A stretch of 64,000 nucleotides of DNA from Taeniopygia guttata (GCF_048771995.1 NC_133037.1:625001-689000), one strand, 5' to 3'; numbered from the stretch's first letter, positions 47,339 to 60,200 are shown. Made by a program: numbers and translations. The notes: a model not told the origin generated them from the sequence alone.

Positions 47339-48725
47339 CATCTGGCCCTGGGAGAAGGGGTTTGTCCTGTTCAGGACAGAGAACGGGAAGGAGCACGGAG
47401 GTGGCACCGGCTGGGTACGGCAGAAAGGCCGAAGGCTCTGGGGCTGGCAGCCCCTCTGCAGGGCAGGAACGGGCCCCTGAGTGAATGAACAGTTTTAGCA
47501 GAGGTATTTAAACGTCCTCAGAAAAATCTGGGTTAGAAAGCAGTGGCAGAAGAGAAATTCTGGAGGGATAAAGTGCCCCCGGGAGGGCTTCTGAACCTGA
47601 CCTTGCAGAGGCGTTTTGGGAGCGAGCAGAGAGAACAAAGGGCACAGGGATATTGTTTCTCAGGCGCACGGAGGGCTTGGCAGGCCCGGGGAAGGTTTGG
47701 CATGGCAATGGGGTGACACTATCTCCCTTTCCCAGGGCACACCCGGCCCTGGGACATAGGAAAGAACTCACCAAGGGACACAGGGCGCCACGGGGCCGGG
47801 GGTGACAGGCCAGCACCCAGCAGGAGCAGTGGCATTGCTGTGCTGCCACCCACCATGGGGACACTGTGGCAGGTCGATGTCACCCTGATTTTTAAGATTT
47901 TCTAAAGCCTTCTGGGTTTACATTCTTGTAGAAACTTTCTCACACAACTTCCTGTAAATAACCTATTGTTTTACATTCCTTCACAGAGGTGGAGAAATTT
48001 AATATTCTAGTAGTTTGTCCAGTGTTGTTGGAGAGGTGGTGCGTTCACCCTCCGATCCACTGGCACCTTTAGAAAGATAGAAATGTCAGAGTCAGAAATA
48101 AAAGCTTCTCTTTGTTACCTTTGCAGCAGCAGCAGCTCGTGTGGGGCTCTCAGGTGCCCCACAGTAACGGGTGCCCAGGCTCTGCCAGGCTTGGACAAGC
48201 GTGGGGGAAGGATTTTGGTGTGTGCTGGGCAGTCACCGGGCAGGGATGTGTCCCAGGGGGACGTGCCAGCTCTGGCTGGGGCTTCTGCAAAGCTGCTGAG
48301 CAGCACTGGGCGCTCCCTGAGCAGCCAGGGCCTGCCAGCGGCAGAACCCCAACGCTGCATCAGGAGTTAAAGCCTTTCCAGATGCTTCCTGTGCAATGAA
48401 ACCACATCTGGAGCAGCTGTAATTGTGACAGCACAAATACATCAGGCGGCACAGGGGCAGAGCGAGAGGCACACCCGGGGCAGGACAGCCCCACCCGCAG
48501 AACCTCCCGGCGCTGGGAGCTCGCCGGGCTGGGAATCAGCCGAGCTGCCCGCGGCTCCTGCAGCCCAGAAACCCAGAAACAGCAAACGGGAACCGGGCCC
48601 TGGGCTGGGACCGGCGGCAGTGCCTGCGGGCACCGGGCAGAGCGGGGGAGAGAGACGGGAGAGGGGGAGAGGGAGGGGAGAGGGAGGGGAGAGCCGGGAG
48701 AGGGAGGGGAGAGCCGGGAGAGGGA

Positions 48726-49152
48726 GGGGAGCTCAAAGAGGCAGAGATGCGCTCAGAGAGGCAGAGATGCGCTCAGAGAGGCAGAGGTGCGCTCAGAGAG
48801 GCAGAGGTGCGCTCAGACAGGCAGAGATGCGCTCAGAGAGGCAGAGATGCGCTCAGACAGGCAGAGATGCGCTCAGACAGGCAGAGATGCGCTCAGAGAG
48901 GCAGAGGTGCGCTCAGGGAAGCAGAGATGCGCTCAGAGAAGCAGAGATGCGCTCAGAGAAGCAGAGATGCGCTCAGAGAGGCAGAGATACGCTCAGGGAA
49001 GCAGAGATGCGCTCAGAGAGGCAGAGATGCGCTCAGAGAGGCGGAGATGCGCTCAGAGAGGCAGAGATGCGCTCAGAAAAGCAGAGATGCGCTCAGGGAG
49101 GCAGAGATGCGCTCAGAGAAGCAGAGGTGCACTCAGAAAAGCAGAGATGTGT
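48726..49152. repeat. 20-bp VNTR, GCTCAGAGAGGCAGAGATGC
   Basis: About 21 regular copies with few substitutions. Because 20 is not divisible by three, the plus frames cycle through Arg/Ser/Glu/Gln/Cys-rich text with a 20-residue period. No gene is implied. Confidence 0.95.
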
Positions 49153-50699
49153 CCCGGAGCCCTCGGCGTGCCCCGGCCGGGGGGCACTGGGCTGCCCTGT
49201 GGCACGGAGGTGCGCCCCGGGGCTCCCGGCACATCGCCACCGGCGGGGTCTGTTTCAAAGCGCTCCTTGAATGGCTCCGTGGTTAATTCACTGAAACCCG
49301 GCCCACGGACAGCAGGAATGGCCAGGGCTGGTGAACATTTCTGCTGCTGCAGCAGCCCTGGGACCCCCCAGCAGCACCTCTGCCCCTCGGGAGCAGCGGC
49401 TGTGTGCTGCAGGAAGAGGGGCTGGAGCTGTGGTCAGAGGGATTACTGCTCACTCTGCCCTGTTTTCTGGGGCAGAATCTGTGCTACACATTCTTGGCTA
49501 ATTTTCAATTTTTCTCTTTTGTACAAACATAAAGGGATAAATGAAGTAGAAAATACGGCTCTGCAGCTGCTTTCAGTTAAGTGTTTCCCCCTTCCCATGA
49601 ATGTTGTAGTAAAGCTACAGATTTGGTTGAAATATTTTTGAATAAATTTTCATCTCCTGGATCCTCAGTCAGAGCAGAGTAATCAAAGGGAAATGACAGG
49701 AAAATAAATGGAAGAAACTAATCAAAAAGGCAGACAAAGGCCAATTAAATCCTGACAGATCCTTTTCTCTTAAATACTGATTAAGACAACCTAAATTTTT
49801 GTTTGGGCTGCTTTTGCCTGTGGTTGATTTACAGAGATACAGGATTGAAGTAGGAAGGAAAGAAAATACTGCATCAACTCTAAGAAATATTTTGTGGCGA
49901 CACACACATTAAGTTTTTTCACTGGTCGTGATCAAATGAGTCATCCCGTTTGTAGTCAAAAATAGATTCAGTCATGTAGATTAAAAAATAAACCAGCAAT
50001 ACGTGTGGTTTTGAACACAGCTCTTACAGGAGGGCTTTCCTAATTTGGCTATATTCAGGCAGGGTCTTTCTTCCAAAGCTTACGCAGTTGGTTTCATCAT
50101 CAAAAGATGATTTGTAGTGAGTGAAGTGCCTGAAATCGGGATCAGGCAGGGCTCGGGACCCTGGGAGCCTGGCTGTAAAACGGGACATGCCATAAACGTT
50201 CCTGCAGGAAATGGATTTACCTTTCTGCCCTTTTCTTGGGAGTCAGGGGCTCCCTTTGCTCAGCCGGGGCTGTGCTGCTCGGGGAAGCTGCTCCTGGCAC
50301 GGCCAGTGGGTGCCAGGGGTGCCAGGGGTGCCAGGGGTGCCAGCCTGCCCTGCCCAGGGCAGCTGGAGGCTATGGGGGGCTGGGAGCCATCGGGAGGTGC
50401 CCTGGCACGGGCAAGGCTCTGCCTGGCCTGGCCCAGGGTGTCGGGGCTGCCACGTCCCCTGCCCGTCCCAGGGCTGGCACCCCCAATCCTGCTGGCCTCA
50501 CTGCCAGGGGGGCAGGGGCAAACTGGGAGGGGAGGAGATGGAATCTGGAGGGTGCCAGGCTTGTGAGAACGCCCTGGTGGGCACAGGGGAAGGAAGAGAT
50601 GTGCCCAAAGGGGCATTTCAGGGTGAGGGGCTGCTGCAGCTGGCATCTGTGCCCGGTAAAGGTCACCGTGCAGCCAGAGGGCACCGGCCAAACACGGCT

Positions 50700-51092
50700 G
50701 GGAGGGTGCTGGGGTGGGGAGGGTGCTGGGGTGGGGAGGATGGTGTAGCACGATGAAGGTGCTGGAATGCTGGAGGCAGAGGGGATGAGGAGGGTGGAGA
50801 AGGAGGATGAAGGTGCTGCAGGCAGAGGGGATGAGGAGGATGGAGAAGGAGGATGAAGGTGCTGCAGGCAGAGGGGATGAGGAGGATGGTGTAGTAGGAT
50901 GAAGGGGCTGCAGGCAGAGGGGATGAAGAGGATGGTGTAGGAGGATGAAGGTGCTGCAGGCAGAGGGGATGAGGAGGGTGGAGAAGGAGGATGAAGGTGC
51001 TGGAATGCTGCAGGCAGAAGGGATGAGGAGGATGGTGTAGGAGGATGAAGGTGCTGGAATGCTGCAGGCAGAGGGGATGAGGAGGGTGGCAG
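50700..51092. repeat. VNTR, GAGGATGGTGTAGGAGGATG-containing unit
   Basis: Eight copies of a 43-57 base unit combine GAGGATGG(TGTAG/AGA)AGGATGAAGGTGCTG with GCAGGCAGAGGGGAT. The plus strand is purine-rich. Confidence 0.93.
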
Positions 51093-51740
51093 GGCAGACC
51101 AAGACAAGCTGCTGCAGACATGACCCCGGGATCCAGCTCTGTTGGAGCAGCAGGGTTTGTTCTGGGGCTGTAAATCCTTCAGCCCACAAATGACAGAGAC
51201 CTGCTGACCCAGCACCCTGGCACCTCATTGGCATTGAAATACAGGTCAATAAAGCCATGGCCGAGTGTCTGTGGCACCTCTGGCTGTGTCTGTGTCAGGA
51301 TCTTGGAGCTGGCTCTGAAGACTGAAATGTTGTGACATTAGGAACTTTACTACCAGGGAGAAAGCTTAGAAATGCAAGGATGCAAAAGTAACAAAAGTAA
51401 TTTTGCAGATCATTACAGTTAAAAAATAGAACCATTAGCAAAGGAGGACTAACCTTATCTGATGCTCCTCTTCAGAATCTGGCGGGTAGTTTTATGGATT
51501 GAACTGTTTTTCATTTTGACACTAAGAGCCCTCTTTTAACTTTCCAAAAGGCACATCTGAAAACAGCTCAGGAATCTCAAAGAGAAAAAGAGTTGACAAC
51601 AAAGATTCCTCCCCTGCAAACCCTCTCCTTCACTGAAACTTGGCCGCAAAGGCCTGTCTCCCAGCTGCAAACCCTCTTTTGGAAGAAATTATGAGTGGCT
51701 TTTACAAACAGAGCAGTCCTGCCTGTCCCAGCACGGCCCC

Positions 51741-51882
51741 GGGGTGGACCAGGATGGGCCAGGATGGGCCAGGATGGGCCAGGATGGACAAGGATGGACC
51801 AGGATGGGCCAGGATGGACCAGGATGGGCCAGGATGGACCAGGATGGGCCAGGATGGACCAGGATGGACCAGGATGGAGGAG
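51741..51882. repeat. 10-bp minisatellite GGACCAGGAT / GGGCCAGGAT
   Basis: About 14 tandem copies of a 10-base unit. Confidence 0.95.
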
Positions 51883-52631
51883 TTCTCTCCATGGCCTTCA
51901 TGAGGAGAGCATGGATGTGTTGTGGCTGTTTTCCCACTTTCTGATCACTCTGCTTGCAGTGTGCAACAAAGGTGCCTCACCTGGGGATGGCCTGTGCCAC
52001 CAGAGCCATCGGAACAATCTGCTGCTGCCTGGGAAGGAGCTCAGGAATTCCTCTGGAAAGGCTGCCAGATCTCCCCCATTATTCACTGCAGAGGGACCCA
52101 TTGTGGTTTGATAGGAGGTGTCCTGTTTCCTTAAATTAATGATACACTGCAGGGCTGCACCATATATTTAAATTGCCATTTACTGTAGTAATAAATATTA
52201 ATCATCCTCTAAAAGAAGAAATGGGCCATTGTCAGAAGGAAGTAAAGGTACATTTCATGTTACCCCAGGCTGTTCTGTTTCTGCAGGGACACAAGAAAAA
52301 TTGTGTTTATCATCTGGTATTTCAACAGAAAAGCACTGTAGGGCCTCTCTAAATCCATCCAGCTTAACTGGCTGCTTGCAAGTTCAAAAAACAACTATGG
52401 ATTTAAAAGAAAGCATTTATTTCCCTATAGTTTAGCTACAGTTTATCAAATGTTCCTGCAAGGTGAAAGAGCACGTGGGGACCAAGGGCCTTGCTGTGCC
52501 ACGGGGCTGTGCCAGCAGTGACACGGCAGCACCAGGGACACTTCCAGAACCTGCTCAAAGGGTGGCCAGGGCACTGAGGGATTTCACCCTGAGGTGGGCT
52601 CTGTGCCCAGAATGGGAGCCCAAACCCTGCC

Positions 52632-52851
52632 TGGAGGAGAAGAGAAGAGAAGAGAAGAGAAGAGAAGAGAAGAGAAGAGAAGAGAAGAGAAGAGAAGAGA
52701 AGAGAAGAGAAGAGAAGAGAAGAGAAGAGAAGAGAAGAGAAGAGAAGAGAAGAGAAGAGAAGAGAAGAGAAGAGAAGAGAAGAGAAGAGAAGAGAAGAGA
52801 AGAGAAGAGAAGAGAAGAGAAGAGAAGAGAAGAGAAGAGAAGAGAAGAGAA
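52632..52851. repeat. Pentanucleotide microsatellite (AGAAG)n
   Basis: About 44 uninterrupted copies make roughly 220 bases of pure purine on the plus strand. This is the longest perfect simple repeat in the window and is capable of triplex formation. It yields artificial Arg/Glu/Lys and Leu/Phe/Ser frames. Confidence 0.98.
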
Positions 52852-53439
52852 AGGCTGGCACTAGCTGGCTGTGCCCACAGCGTGTGTGTCCATCCATCAC
52901 AGCCTGACACACTCACACATTCACAGCTGGCTTTGGAATGGGGCTCTTGGGCACAGATGAGGCAGATTTACAGCTCTGAGCTCCACAGCAGCACGTGGAG
53001 GTAAATCTGGGCAAAGGAATTTCCTTGTACCTGTCATTGTGAGGCTTTCACACAGCACTGCTCCAGCAGAATTATTTATCCCTACGATCACATCGACAGG
53101 AGAGGACACAGTGTTAGGTAAGGGCCACGGGTGGGTTTGCATCTGAGAGCAGGGTGATGCAGGGCCTGTCTCTGGCCGTGGCACAGCACACACGGATTCA
53201 TTTGCCCCTTCCCTGGTGGGCAGCAAGAGCTGATCAGCCCGGGAGCCAGGCTGGGAGAGGGGGAGGGATGCCCGAGGGAGGGATGCCAACAGCCCAGCCC
53301 ACGGGGAGTGGAGTTTGCCAGCCTTACCACCACAGCTTGGCCATTATTCTAGCTCATTTAGAGAATGAATCTTCTGCCTTTCAATCAATTCTGGTCTTTT
53401 GGGTTGAGTTAAAGAACCAGTAAACGGTGATTAAATTAA

Positions 53440-53790
53440 GGATAGTCCTAAGTTAAGAAATAAGAAAAAATGGGAGCAGGGAACCCATGGAAGCAGCCCA
53501 TACATGGTCTGTAAGGAATATTCTTATCTGCCAGGGAAGTAACAATACGGTTCTGTAAATAATGGGGAAGAAAATTTGGGAATGTCCCAGCCGAAGGGAC
53601 TCTAGGACAGGAATTAGTGTTGTGGTGCACATGGAAGGGGCCATGAAGGACAACCCCACGTGTGCATTCCCAATAACGTGGTGCAAACCTGGCTCCTCAG
53701 GCCAGTCCTGCTCATAAAAGGGGCTCTGGGTCCTGAGAGACCTCGGGGCGTTGGGCAATTCCCCTGGAACTGGGAAGTCAGCTGAAAAAT
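53440..53790 (+). mobile_element. Possible LTR fragment (fossil)
   Basis: The sequence changes character from its neighbours. It has an AT-rich U3-like part, then GCTCATAAAAGGGGCTCTGG (a TATA box followed by the G-rich start expected of an R region). There are no coding remnants. The ends are not defined and no family was recognised, so the call is tentative. Confidence 0.35.
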
Positions 53791-56700
53791 TCCTGCTGGG
53801 AGGAGGGCTGAGAGCTGCAGAGTGGCACAGTGCCATCCCCACGGGCAGCCTGGGGCTCCTGGGCGATGCCACCGGCACTGGGAGCCTGGGCACGCCGGGC
53901 TGGGCACGGGTGCCTTTCCCACAGAGGGAAGGCAGAGCTTTACCCGAGCCCTGGGGCTGGAAACGGGTCACTGACCTCCCTCATATTTGTAATTGCTGCA
54001 TTAGGAGGAGTAAAGGGCTGCGCAGCCTGAGGGACAGAAAAAAGGCAAGCAAACAAACTCGAGTGTGAGTTAGAGCTACCCAGGGATTTTGCTAACTCGT
54101 TTCTGGCCCCAGTTAGGGTTTTATGTGTCTCTGTCCTCCAAGCAGCCAATAAAAACAGCCCTTGCCATGGAAACTGCCTCCCTCAGCATCCAGAGAGCCG
54201 AGGCACCAAACCTTGGGCACACAAAGCCCTTCAGAGGAGCTGCTCAGCCACTGAGCACTCGCCGTGAGCATCTTTCCTTGTGAGCATTGGGAGCGGGTGG
54301 GAGAGCCCATCCCAGCTCGTGGTGGGTGAGGATTTCCTGCAGTGCCCCACACCCAGAGCCCTCTGAGTGCTCCTGCCGGAAATCCCAGCCCAGCCCCATC
54401 CTCAGCCCAAAGACAAAACTGCCTTTTTTAACGTTCCCCGCAGCCCCGACATGCCATATTTGCAAAGCAGTGTCTGCATAACTCATTGCTGTGGAAAGAG
54501 TCATCAGGATGATGTATTGAAACCCAGCCATCTCCATTATGGTATGCCATGTATGTTTTTAGAAGCTATTTTTAAAATTAATAGTACTCTGTAATGCTGA
54601 TAAAGTAGAAAGCATTTATAATTTGTTGCACTCCAAACCTCTTTCTGAGCCCACATTAGTTCACTTTCCACTCGACTGGAGGACAATTTTTTAAAGATAT
54701 GATGGTTTGGAATTTGTTAATAGTGTATTAAGGGAAAAAAGCCTTTGTTATTTAATGAGTACACCGCTCTGAAGTGTTATATAAAAGCTGTTGTGCTTCC
54801 TTTCCACCGCTGATTTACGTCTGGATGTGTTGTGGCAGCGTTCCCGGCGCTCCTGCCACAGGAACACTCCTCCGGATCTCTCAGGCTGCTTCTCTGGGTC
54901 AGGGCTGGGGTGGGTTTGGTGGCGCAGGACAGGGCGCTCTGCCTGTCCCACAGGGAGTCCACAGCCGTGGAGGGGATGGAGGTGAGAGTCCAACTGCTGT
55001 GAGGACACAGAACATTCTCCGTGCACATGGACACCCCTGCCCGGACTGCGTTCCACAGGCGTTTCCAACGCCCTGCATTTCCAGGAAACGTTTCCTGATG
55101 CTGTCCTTGGGCTTTCTCCTGGAACAGGCATCTCCTTCTCCCCGAGACTGCCCCTCCGGGCCCTTTCCCTCTCCCTGCTGTCCCCCACGGGGCTGGTGGC
55201 AGAGCGTGTCCCCAGGGATGTGGCGCCTGGCACCCGCTGCCACCAGGACACGCCGAGCCCCGCCTGGGCTCTCCTCTGCCAGAACCACACCTGCAGGACC
55301 CTGGTGTGCTTGGACAGAGACTGGGGCATCAACAGAGTCTACCAAAATTATTAATGGTGTTTTCCCAGCCTATTTAATGAGGAGATACTCACTTCCAACA
55401 GCACTGCCAGTGTTGGCATCCTTGAGTTTTTTTCTCTCCAAAGTGGTTTAATTGAGCTAGGTATAAATAGCATATCAGTAAACAAGACCTTTTGGCTCCG
55501 TGAATCATGTCTAAAATATTTGAAGCCCTCCACAGCCTCTCTAATGGTGAAGAATGTGCTCATTAGGCTGGTCCAGATGCATTCTGCAAGCCAGCGAGCA
55601 GCTCCCTGTGCAGCAGATAAATCACACAGGGTTAATGGTCCTGTTCACAGACACCGAGGGCTCCGAGCTCCGGCACCCCCTCCAAGGACCCCGGCGCTTT
55701 CTGGGGCTCTTGGCCTTCCCAGATTTCCAGAGTTTCACCCCGAAATAGTTTTGACACAAGAATCGCCGGACTCGAGTTTATTTCATTCCATTGACTTCAC
55801 TCCCTGCCTCAGAGAATTCCAGAGCGACTCTAAAAAACCCATAAACAATCCTGCACTGAAAACAAAATGGACACTGGGAAAAAGAGCAACTTTTGTTCTG
55901 AGTTTACTTTCTTGGGAAATTCTCAGCTAAGCATTTACATGACAAACATCTCTAGTTAATCTTGCTTGGGTGATGTAAGTGAACGGTCCCATCGTCCCCA
56001 GGAATGCATTTTATTTTCTTTTGGTAATCTCCATGGTATTAATTACGTCTGGTTCAGAGTATGTGGAAGTGTTTGTAGCATCAGAAACTTTATTTTTAAA
56101 GTCAGGCTAGACCTAAAAACATGTATACACGTGGATTCACACCTACCCCCACCCAAATAACTGCTACAATTATAGAACGGAGTGGAAAGCTGGAGTCCGA
56201 AAGCAGAGACCAAATGCCTCTGAGGTGAAGGGCACAGAGGGTTGTTGTGACCTGAATAACAAAACTGAAATGCCCAGGTCTAAAAATATCCAAGAATATA
56301 CTTAGGTCCCAGATTCTTCAAATTTCCTTAAAATGCAAATATGGGGATTGGAACTTTTCTTATCTCGCCTGACGCCTCTTGGAAATAGAATTTGTTGCTT
56401 TTATGGCCTGCTTTTATCTGAGAGTTTCAAAGTCCTCTGCTGATCTTAATTAAAACTTGGATGTGGAGCTGTGTAAGGTTTAGAACTCCTGGTCGAGGTA
56501 AGGAAAACAACTTCATTAAAAAAGAGAAAAGAAGCCTCCAGGGCTGGCAGCAGGCAGGAGGGCAGAGCGGGCTCACCTGCCCAGCAGCTCCTTTCAGCAG
56601 CAGCAGCACTGCAGCTCCTCTGCAGCGAGCAGGGCTGGGGGAGCAGACCCGAGCAGGGTGTCAGTGTGGGCTCTGCTGCTGCTCCACAGCTTCACCAGCT

Positions 56701-58794
56701 GCTGCCTTCAGGCCCTCTGCGAGTCACTCACAGGACAGCAGCAGCAAAAACATTTTATGGAGCTGCCCTCTCTGCTTCAGGGCAATTGCACTGTTACTTC
56801 TGATATTTTATCACTTCTGCTGGGGATTTAATGGAATAAAACTGAACTCATGCTGCCCTTCAGGGTCAGGCATTTGGGGGGTGATTTTGCCGTGGGCATT
56901 TCCATCCTTGTGCGTCTCCCCACGGTGGGGAAGTAAAGACACACCGATGGGGAGGGGTGGGGAAGGTCTGCAGGGTCAGGGCTGGACAGTGACGAACCTC
57001 AGCACAGCCCAGAGGGAAAGGAACTCTCAGGCCATAAATATTTCCTGTCCTTTTCAAGCCATCAGTATCTGTTCTGTCCCAAAGCCACGCGAGGAGTCCT
57101 TGCTGTGCTCAGGAAATGCACCCCAAGTTCTCAGGGGTGTAAAATGTGCTGAGCTCACCCTGGAGCTGCTCATCCCCCTTTCCTCTTGGCCAGCAATTAG
57201 AGCCAATAAACATCTCAGGCATAATGAATGGATTTATTATGGTTATCTTAGTGCTAAGTAAACTCAGAGATAAGAAACACAAAGTTGGTCCATAATCTTA
57301 AACTGCTCATTGAATTATTATCTTTTAAGTATTTTATAGGCTGAGGACAACAGCAGCAGCTCCCAAAATCAAATCCCTCAGAGAACTACCTGGTCTAGTG
57401 GAAGGTGTCTCTGGCCATGGCAGGGGATGGGAACTGGGTGGTCTTTAAGGTCCTTTCCAACCCAAACCCTCCCAGGATTCCGTGATTCTCTGAAAGAAGG
57501 ATTTCATGGTTGGGGCTCCATGATCTTAGAGGTCTTTCCCCACCCAAATGTTTCTGTGATTCAGTAAAAGAAAGCCAGGCACAGGCTGCACTCAGAACCA
57601 CATGAAAAGGTCACACATGAGCTCAGGGTTGTTCGTTCACAAATCCCAGGTTATATTTGCAGTCAGGAAAACCCAGGCTGAGATTCTCTTTTAGGAAAAG
57701 CAGAAAGATTGAAAAAACCCCTCTTGACCATGTCACATTCCCCTGGTGTCTAATTGCTGGTGCCAATGTCCCTAATGTGCCCAAGCCCAGCTGCCAGGCT
57801 GCAGTGTGATGCTGAGCTCTGCAGGAGGGCTAGTGGCCCTCAATTTAGGTACAGAAAGGTGAATTCTTATGTATTACAGCACTTCAGAGGGTGTGGAACA
57901 GGGCAGCTATTAGTTTGTAACTGTGGTGATCTTTGAGTGCCTTTAATTGACAGGATTAAGTGCACATCTTCATGTTCCCCTTTTAAAACACATAAAAACG
58001 TTCTTTAGCTCTCTTGCCCATTTCCAGGCACTGCACTTCCCCATGCTGGGAAAGCTCACGTATCCCAGTGAATCACACGCCTTTTCTTGTCGAATCACCG
58101 GATCCCTGACCTGGCACAGCAGTAACAATTCACTTAAACTATTTGTAATGGTGGAGCAGTGTCTGTAAATCAGCCTCTCTCTGCTGACTCTGCTGCAGCC
58201 GCACGGATTTACTCCAGCTCTGGATCTGCTACATTCATTTTTTAAACTGCACCTTTTCCTTTATTGATGTGACATCTGTGAAGGTCACAGATACGTCTGT
58301 GTGATGCCATATGAAAGGAGACAGTACAAGGGGATGCTGTTCATCAAAATCCCAGACAGTTCATTCCTGTTGATGCAGAGAAATTCCCAGAAGTGCTACA
58401 CGTCTCTCTCTCCCCCAGTACTGCTCCATCACTGGGAGCCATCAGCCATAAATCTGTGAGTCCAGCCGTGCTGTGGAGCTCTTTCATCCCCGGGTAATTC
58501 TGCTGAAATGGGCAGGAAAGTGCAGCTTTGGTCCCAGCCGTGGTCCTGCCTTCTGTGATTTGGTCTCGGGGCTGTTGAGAGCCTCTCACTGGGTTTGTTT
58601 CTGTATTTCAGCAGTACTGGGGCTCTGTAAATCCGGAGAAAACAGAGGTGGAGCAAATGTTCGGAATATGGAAACTGCATCTTCCTGAAATCCCTGGTGG
58701 TGCTCGAGGTCTGGAGAGCTCCGGGTCCCCCGGCAGTGCTGCTCTGAGGGCCAGGCTGGGGATGTGGGGTCTGGCAGAGGGAGCACCCCGGTAC
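53791..58794. other. Upstream flank of LMCD1, part 2
   Basis: No exon was recognised. AT-rich unique DNA at 54540-54800, 55330-55620, 55890-56480 and 57200-57340 may include conserved non-coding elements. 54840-55330 is GC-rich, with weak CR1-like phrases in its second half. Confidence 0.4.
57388..57496 (+). mobile_element. CR1 LINE 3' end
   Basis: The plus strand reads CTGGTCTAGTGGAAGGTGTC, CATGGCAGGGGATGGGAACT, GGTCTTTAAGGTCCTTTCCA and ACCCAAACC, then a GATTCCGTGATTCTC terminus. This is the sense CR1 tail with its 3' terminal repeat. Confidence 0.92.
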
Positions 58795-59595
58795 CGAGCC
58801 CGGGCTTACAGAGAACCGGCACCGAGCCCGGCCCTACAGAGAGCCGGTACTGAGCCCGGTACTGAGCCCGGCCCTACAGAGAGCTGGTACTGAGCCCGGT
58901 ACTGAGCCCGGCCCTACAGAGAACCAGCACCGAGCCCGGCCCTACAGAGAGCCGGCACTGAGCCCGGCCCTACAGAGAGGCGGTACCGAGCCCGGCCCTA
59001 CAGAGAGCCGGTACGGAGCCTGGCACTGAGCCCGGCCCTACAGAGAACCGGTACCGAGCCCGGCCCTACAGAGAGCCGGTACTGAGCCTGGCACCGAGCC
59101 CGACCCTACAGAGAGCCGGTACCGAGCCCGGCCCTACAGAGAGCTGGTACCGAGCCTGGGCTTACAGAGAGCCGGTACCGAGCCCGGCCCTACAGAGAGC
59201 TGGTACCGAGCCTGACCCTACAGAGAGCCGGTACCGAGCCCGGCACTGAGCCCGGCCCTACAGAGAGCTGGTACCGAGCCCGGACCTACAGAGAACCAGC
59301 ACTGAGCCCGGCCCTACAGAGAGCTGGTACCGAGCCCGGCCCTACAGAGAGCTGGTACCGAGCCCGGCCCTACAGAGAGCCGGTACCGAGCCCGGCCCTA
59401 CAGAGAGCCGGTACCGAGCCCGGCCCTACAGAGAGCCGGTACCGAGCCTGACCCTACAGAGAGCCGGTACCGAACCCGGCCCTACAGAGAGCCGGTACCG
59501 AGCCCGGCCCTACAGAGAGCCGGTACCGAGCCTGACCCTACAGAGAGCTGGTACTGAGCCCGGCCCTACAGAGAGCTGGTACCGAGCCCGGCCCA
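58795..59595. repeat. 27-bp VNTR with a KpnI site per unit (largest array in the window)
   Basis: About 800 bases of roughly 27-base units, GAGCCCGGCCCTACAGAGAG plus CCGGTACC, form near 30 copies. Variants replace CCGGTACC with CTGGTACT or CAGCACC, and higher-order duplications of two to three units are visible. No gene signal is present. Confidence 0.95.
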
Positions 59596-59945
59596 ACACC
59601 TGAACCAGAACCGAGCCCAGCCCCGAGCCCGGTACCGAGTCCAGCACCAAACTCGATACCGAGCCCGGCCCGCAGCAGAACCAGCCCCGGGCCGGTCCCG
59701 AGCCCAGCCCCGGCTTCAGCCCCGAGCCGGTGCCGGGCCCTGCCCCGAGCCCAGCCCCGGTCCCGGCCCGCAGCAGAACCAGCCCCGGGCCCAGCCCGGC
59801 CCTGCCCGGCCCCGCCGCCCCGCGCTCCGGGCCCGGGCCGGTGGCTCCGGCGGCGCTGCCGGGGCTGGCGGCTCTCGCCACCTGCGGAGCCCCGCGGGAA
59901 GCGCAGGAGCCGCCGGACCCATCCCCGGGCTGGCAGGGACAGCTC
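59596..59945. other. CpG-rich island beyond the 27-bp VNTR
   Basis: A GC-rich, CpG-dense stretch with several CCCCGAGCCC/CCCCGGGCC runs and a possible minus-strand donor (CCGCAG/gtggcg near 59880). It could be a distal promoter or a decayed extension of the VNTR. No transcript is supported. Confidence 0.4.
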
Positions 59946-60014
59946 ATGCCCAGGAATGAATTTCTCCACCTAATTCTGTCCATTTCTTATCATCTGGAAA
60001 AACAAACCAACATG

Positions 60015-60200
60015 GGATATTTGGGATCAGGAATTGTTCCCTGGCAGGGTGGGCAGCCCTGGCACAGGTGCCCAGAGCAGCTGTGGCTGCCCCTGGATCC
60101 CTGGCAGTGCCCAAGGCCAGGTTGGACACTGGGGCTGGAGCAGCTGGGACAGTGGGAGGTGTCCCTGCCGTGGCAGGGTGGCACTGATGGGATTTAACCA
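60015..60200 (+). mobile_element. CR1 LINE 3' fragment
   Basis: The sense strand reads GGCACAGGTGCCCAGAGCAG, GGCAGTGCCCAAGGCCAGGT, GTGGGAGGTGTCCCTGCCGT and then GATGGGATTTAACC. It is nearly the reverse complement of the copy at 33832-34160 but lacks the terminal GTTGG(AA)GGGACC-type tail. Confidence 0.92.

Larger units (their letters stand above)
46425..53389. other. Upstream flank of LMCD1, part 1
   Basis: No exon was recognised. VNTRs alternate with unique AT-rich islands (47880-48110, 49490-50110, 51330-51600 and 52100-52440). A C-rich CCCCCTGTCC tract lies at 46459-46512. Confidence 0.45.

Noticed and set aside
54840-55330. Possible further CR1 body fragment (TTTCCTGATG and GGCCCTTTCCCTCTCCCTGC phrases)
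   Set aside because: Only weak, scattered similarity to CR1 and no tail. Not enough to call.
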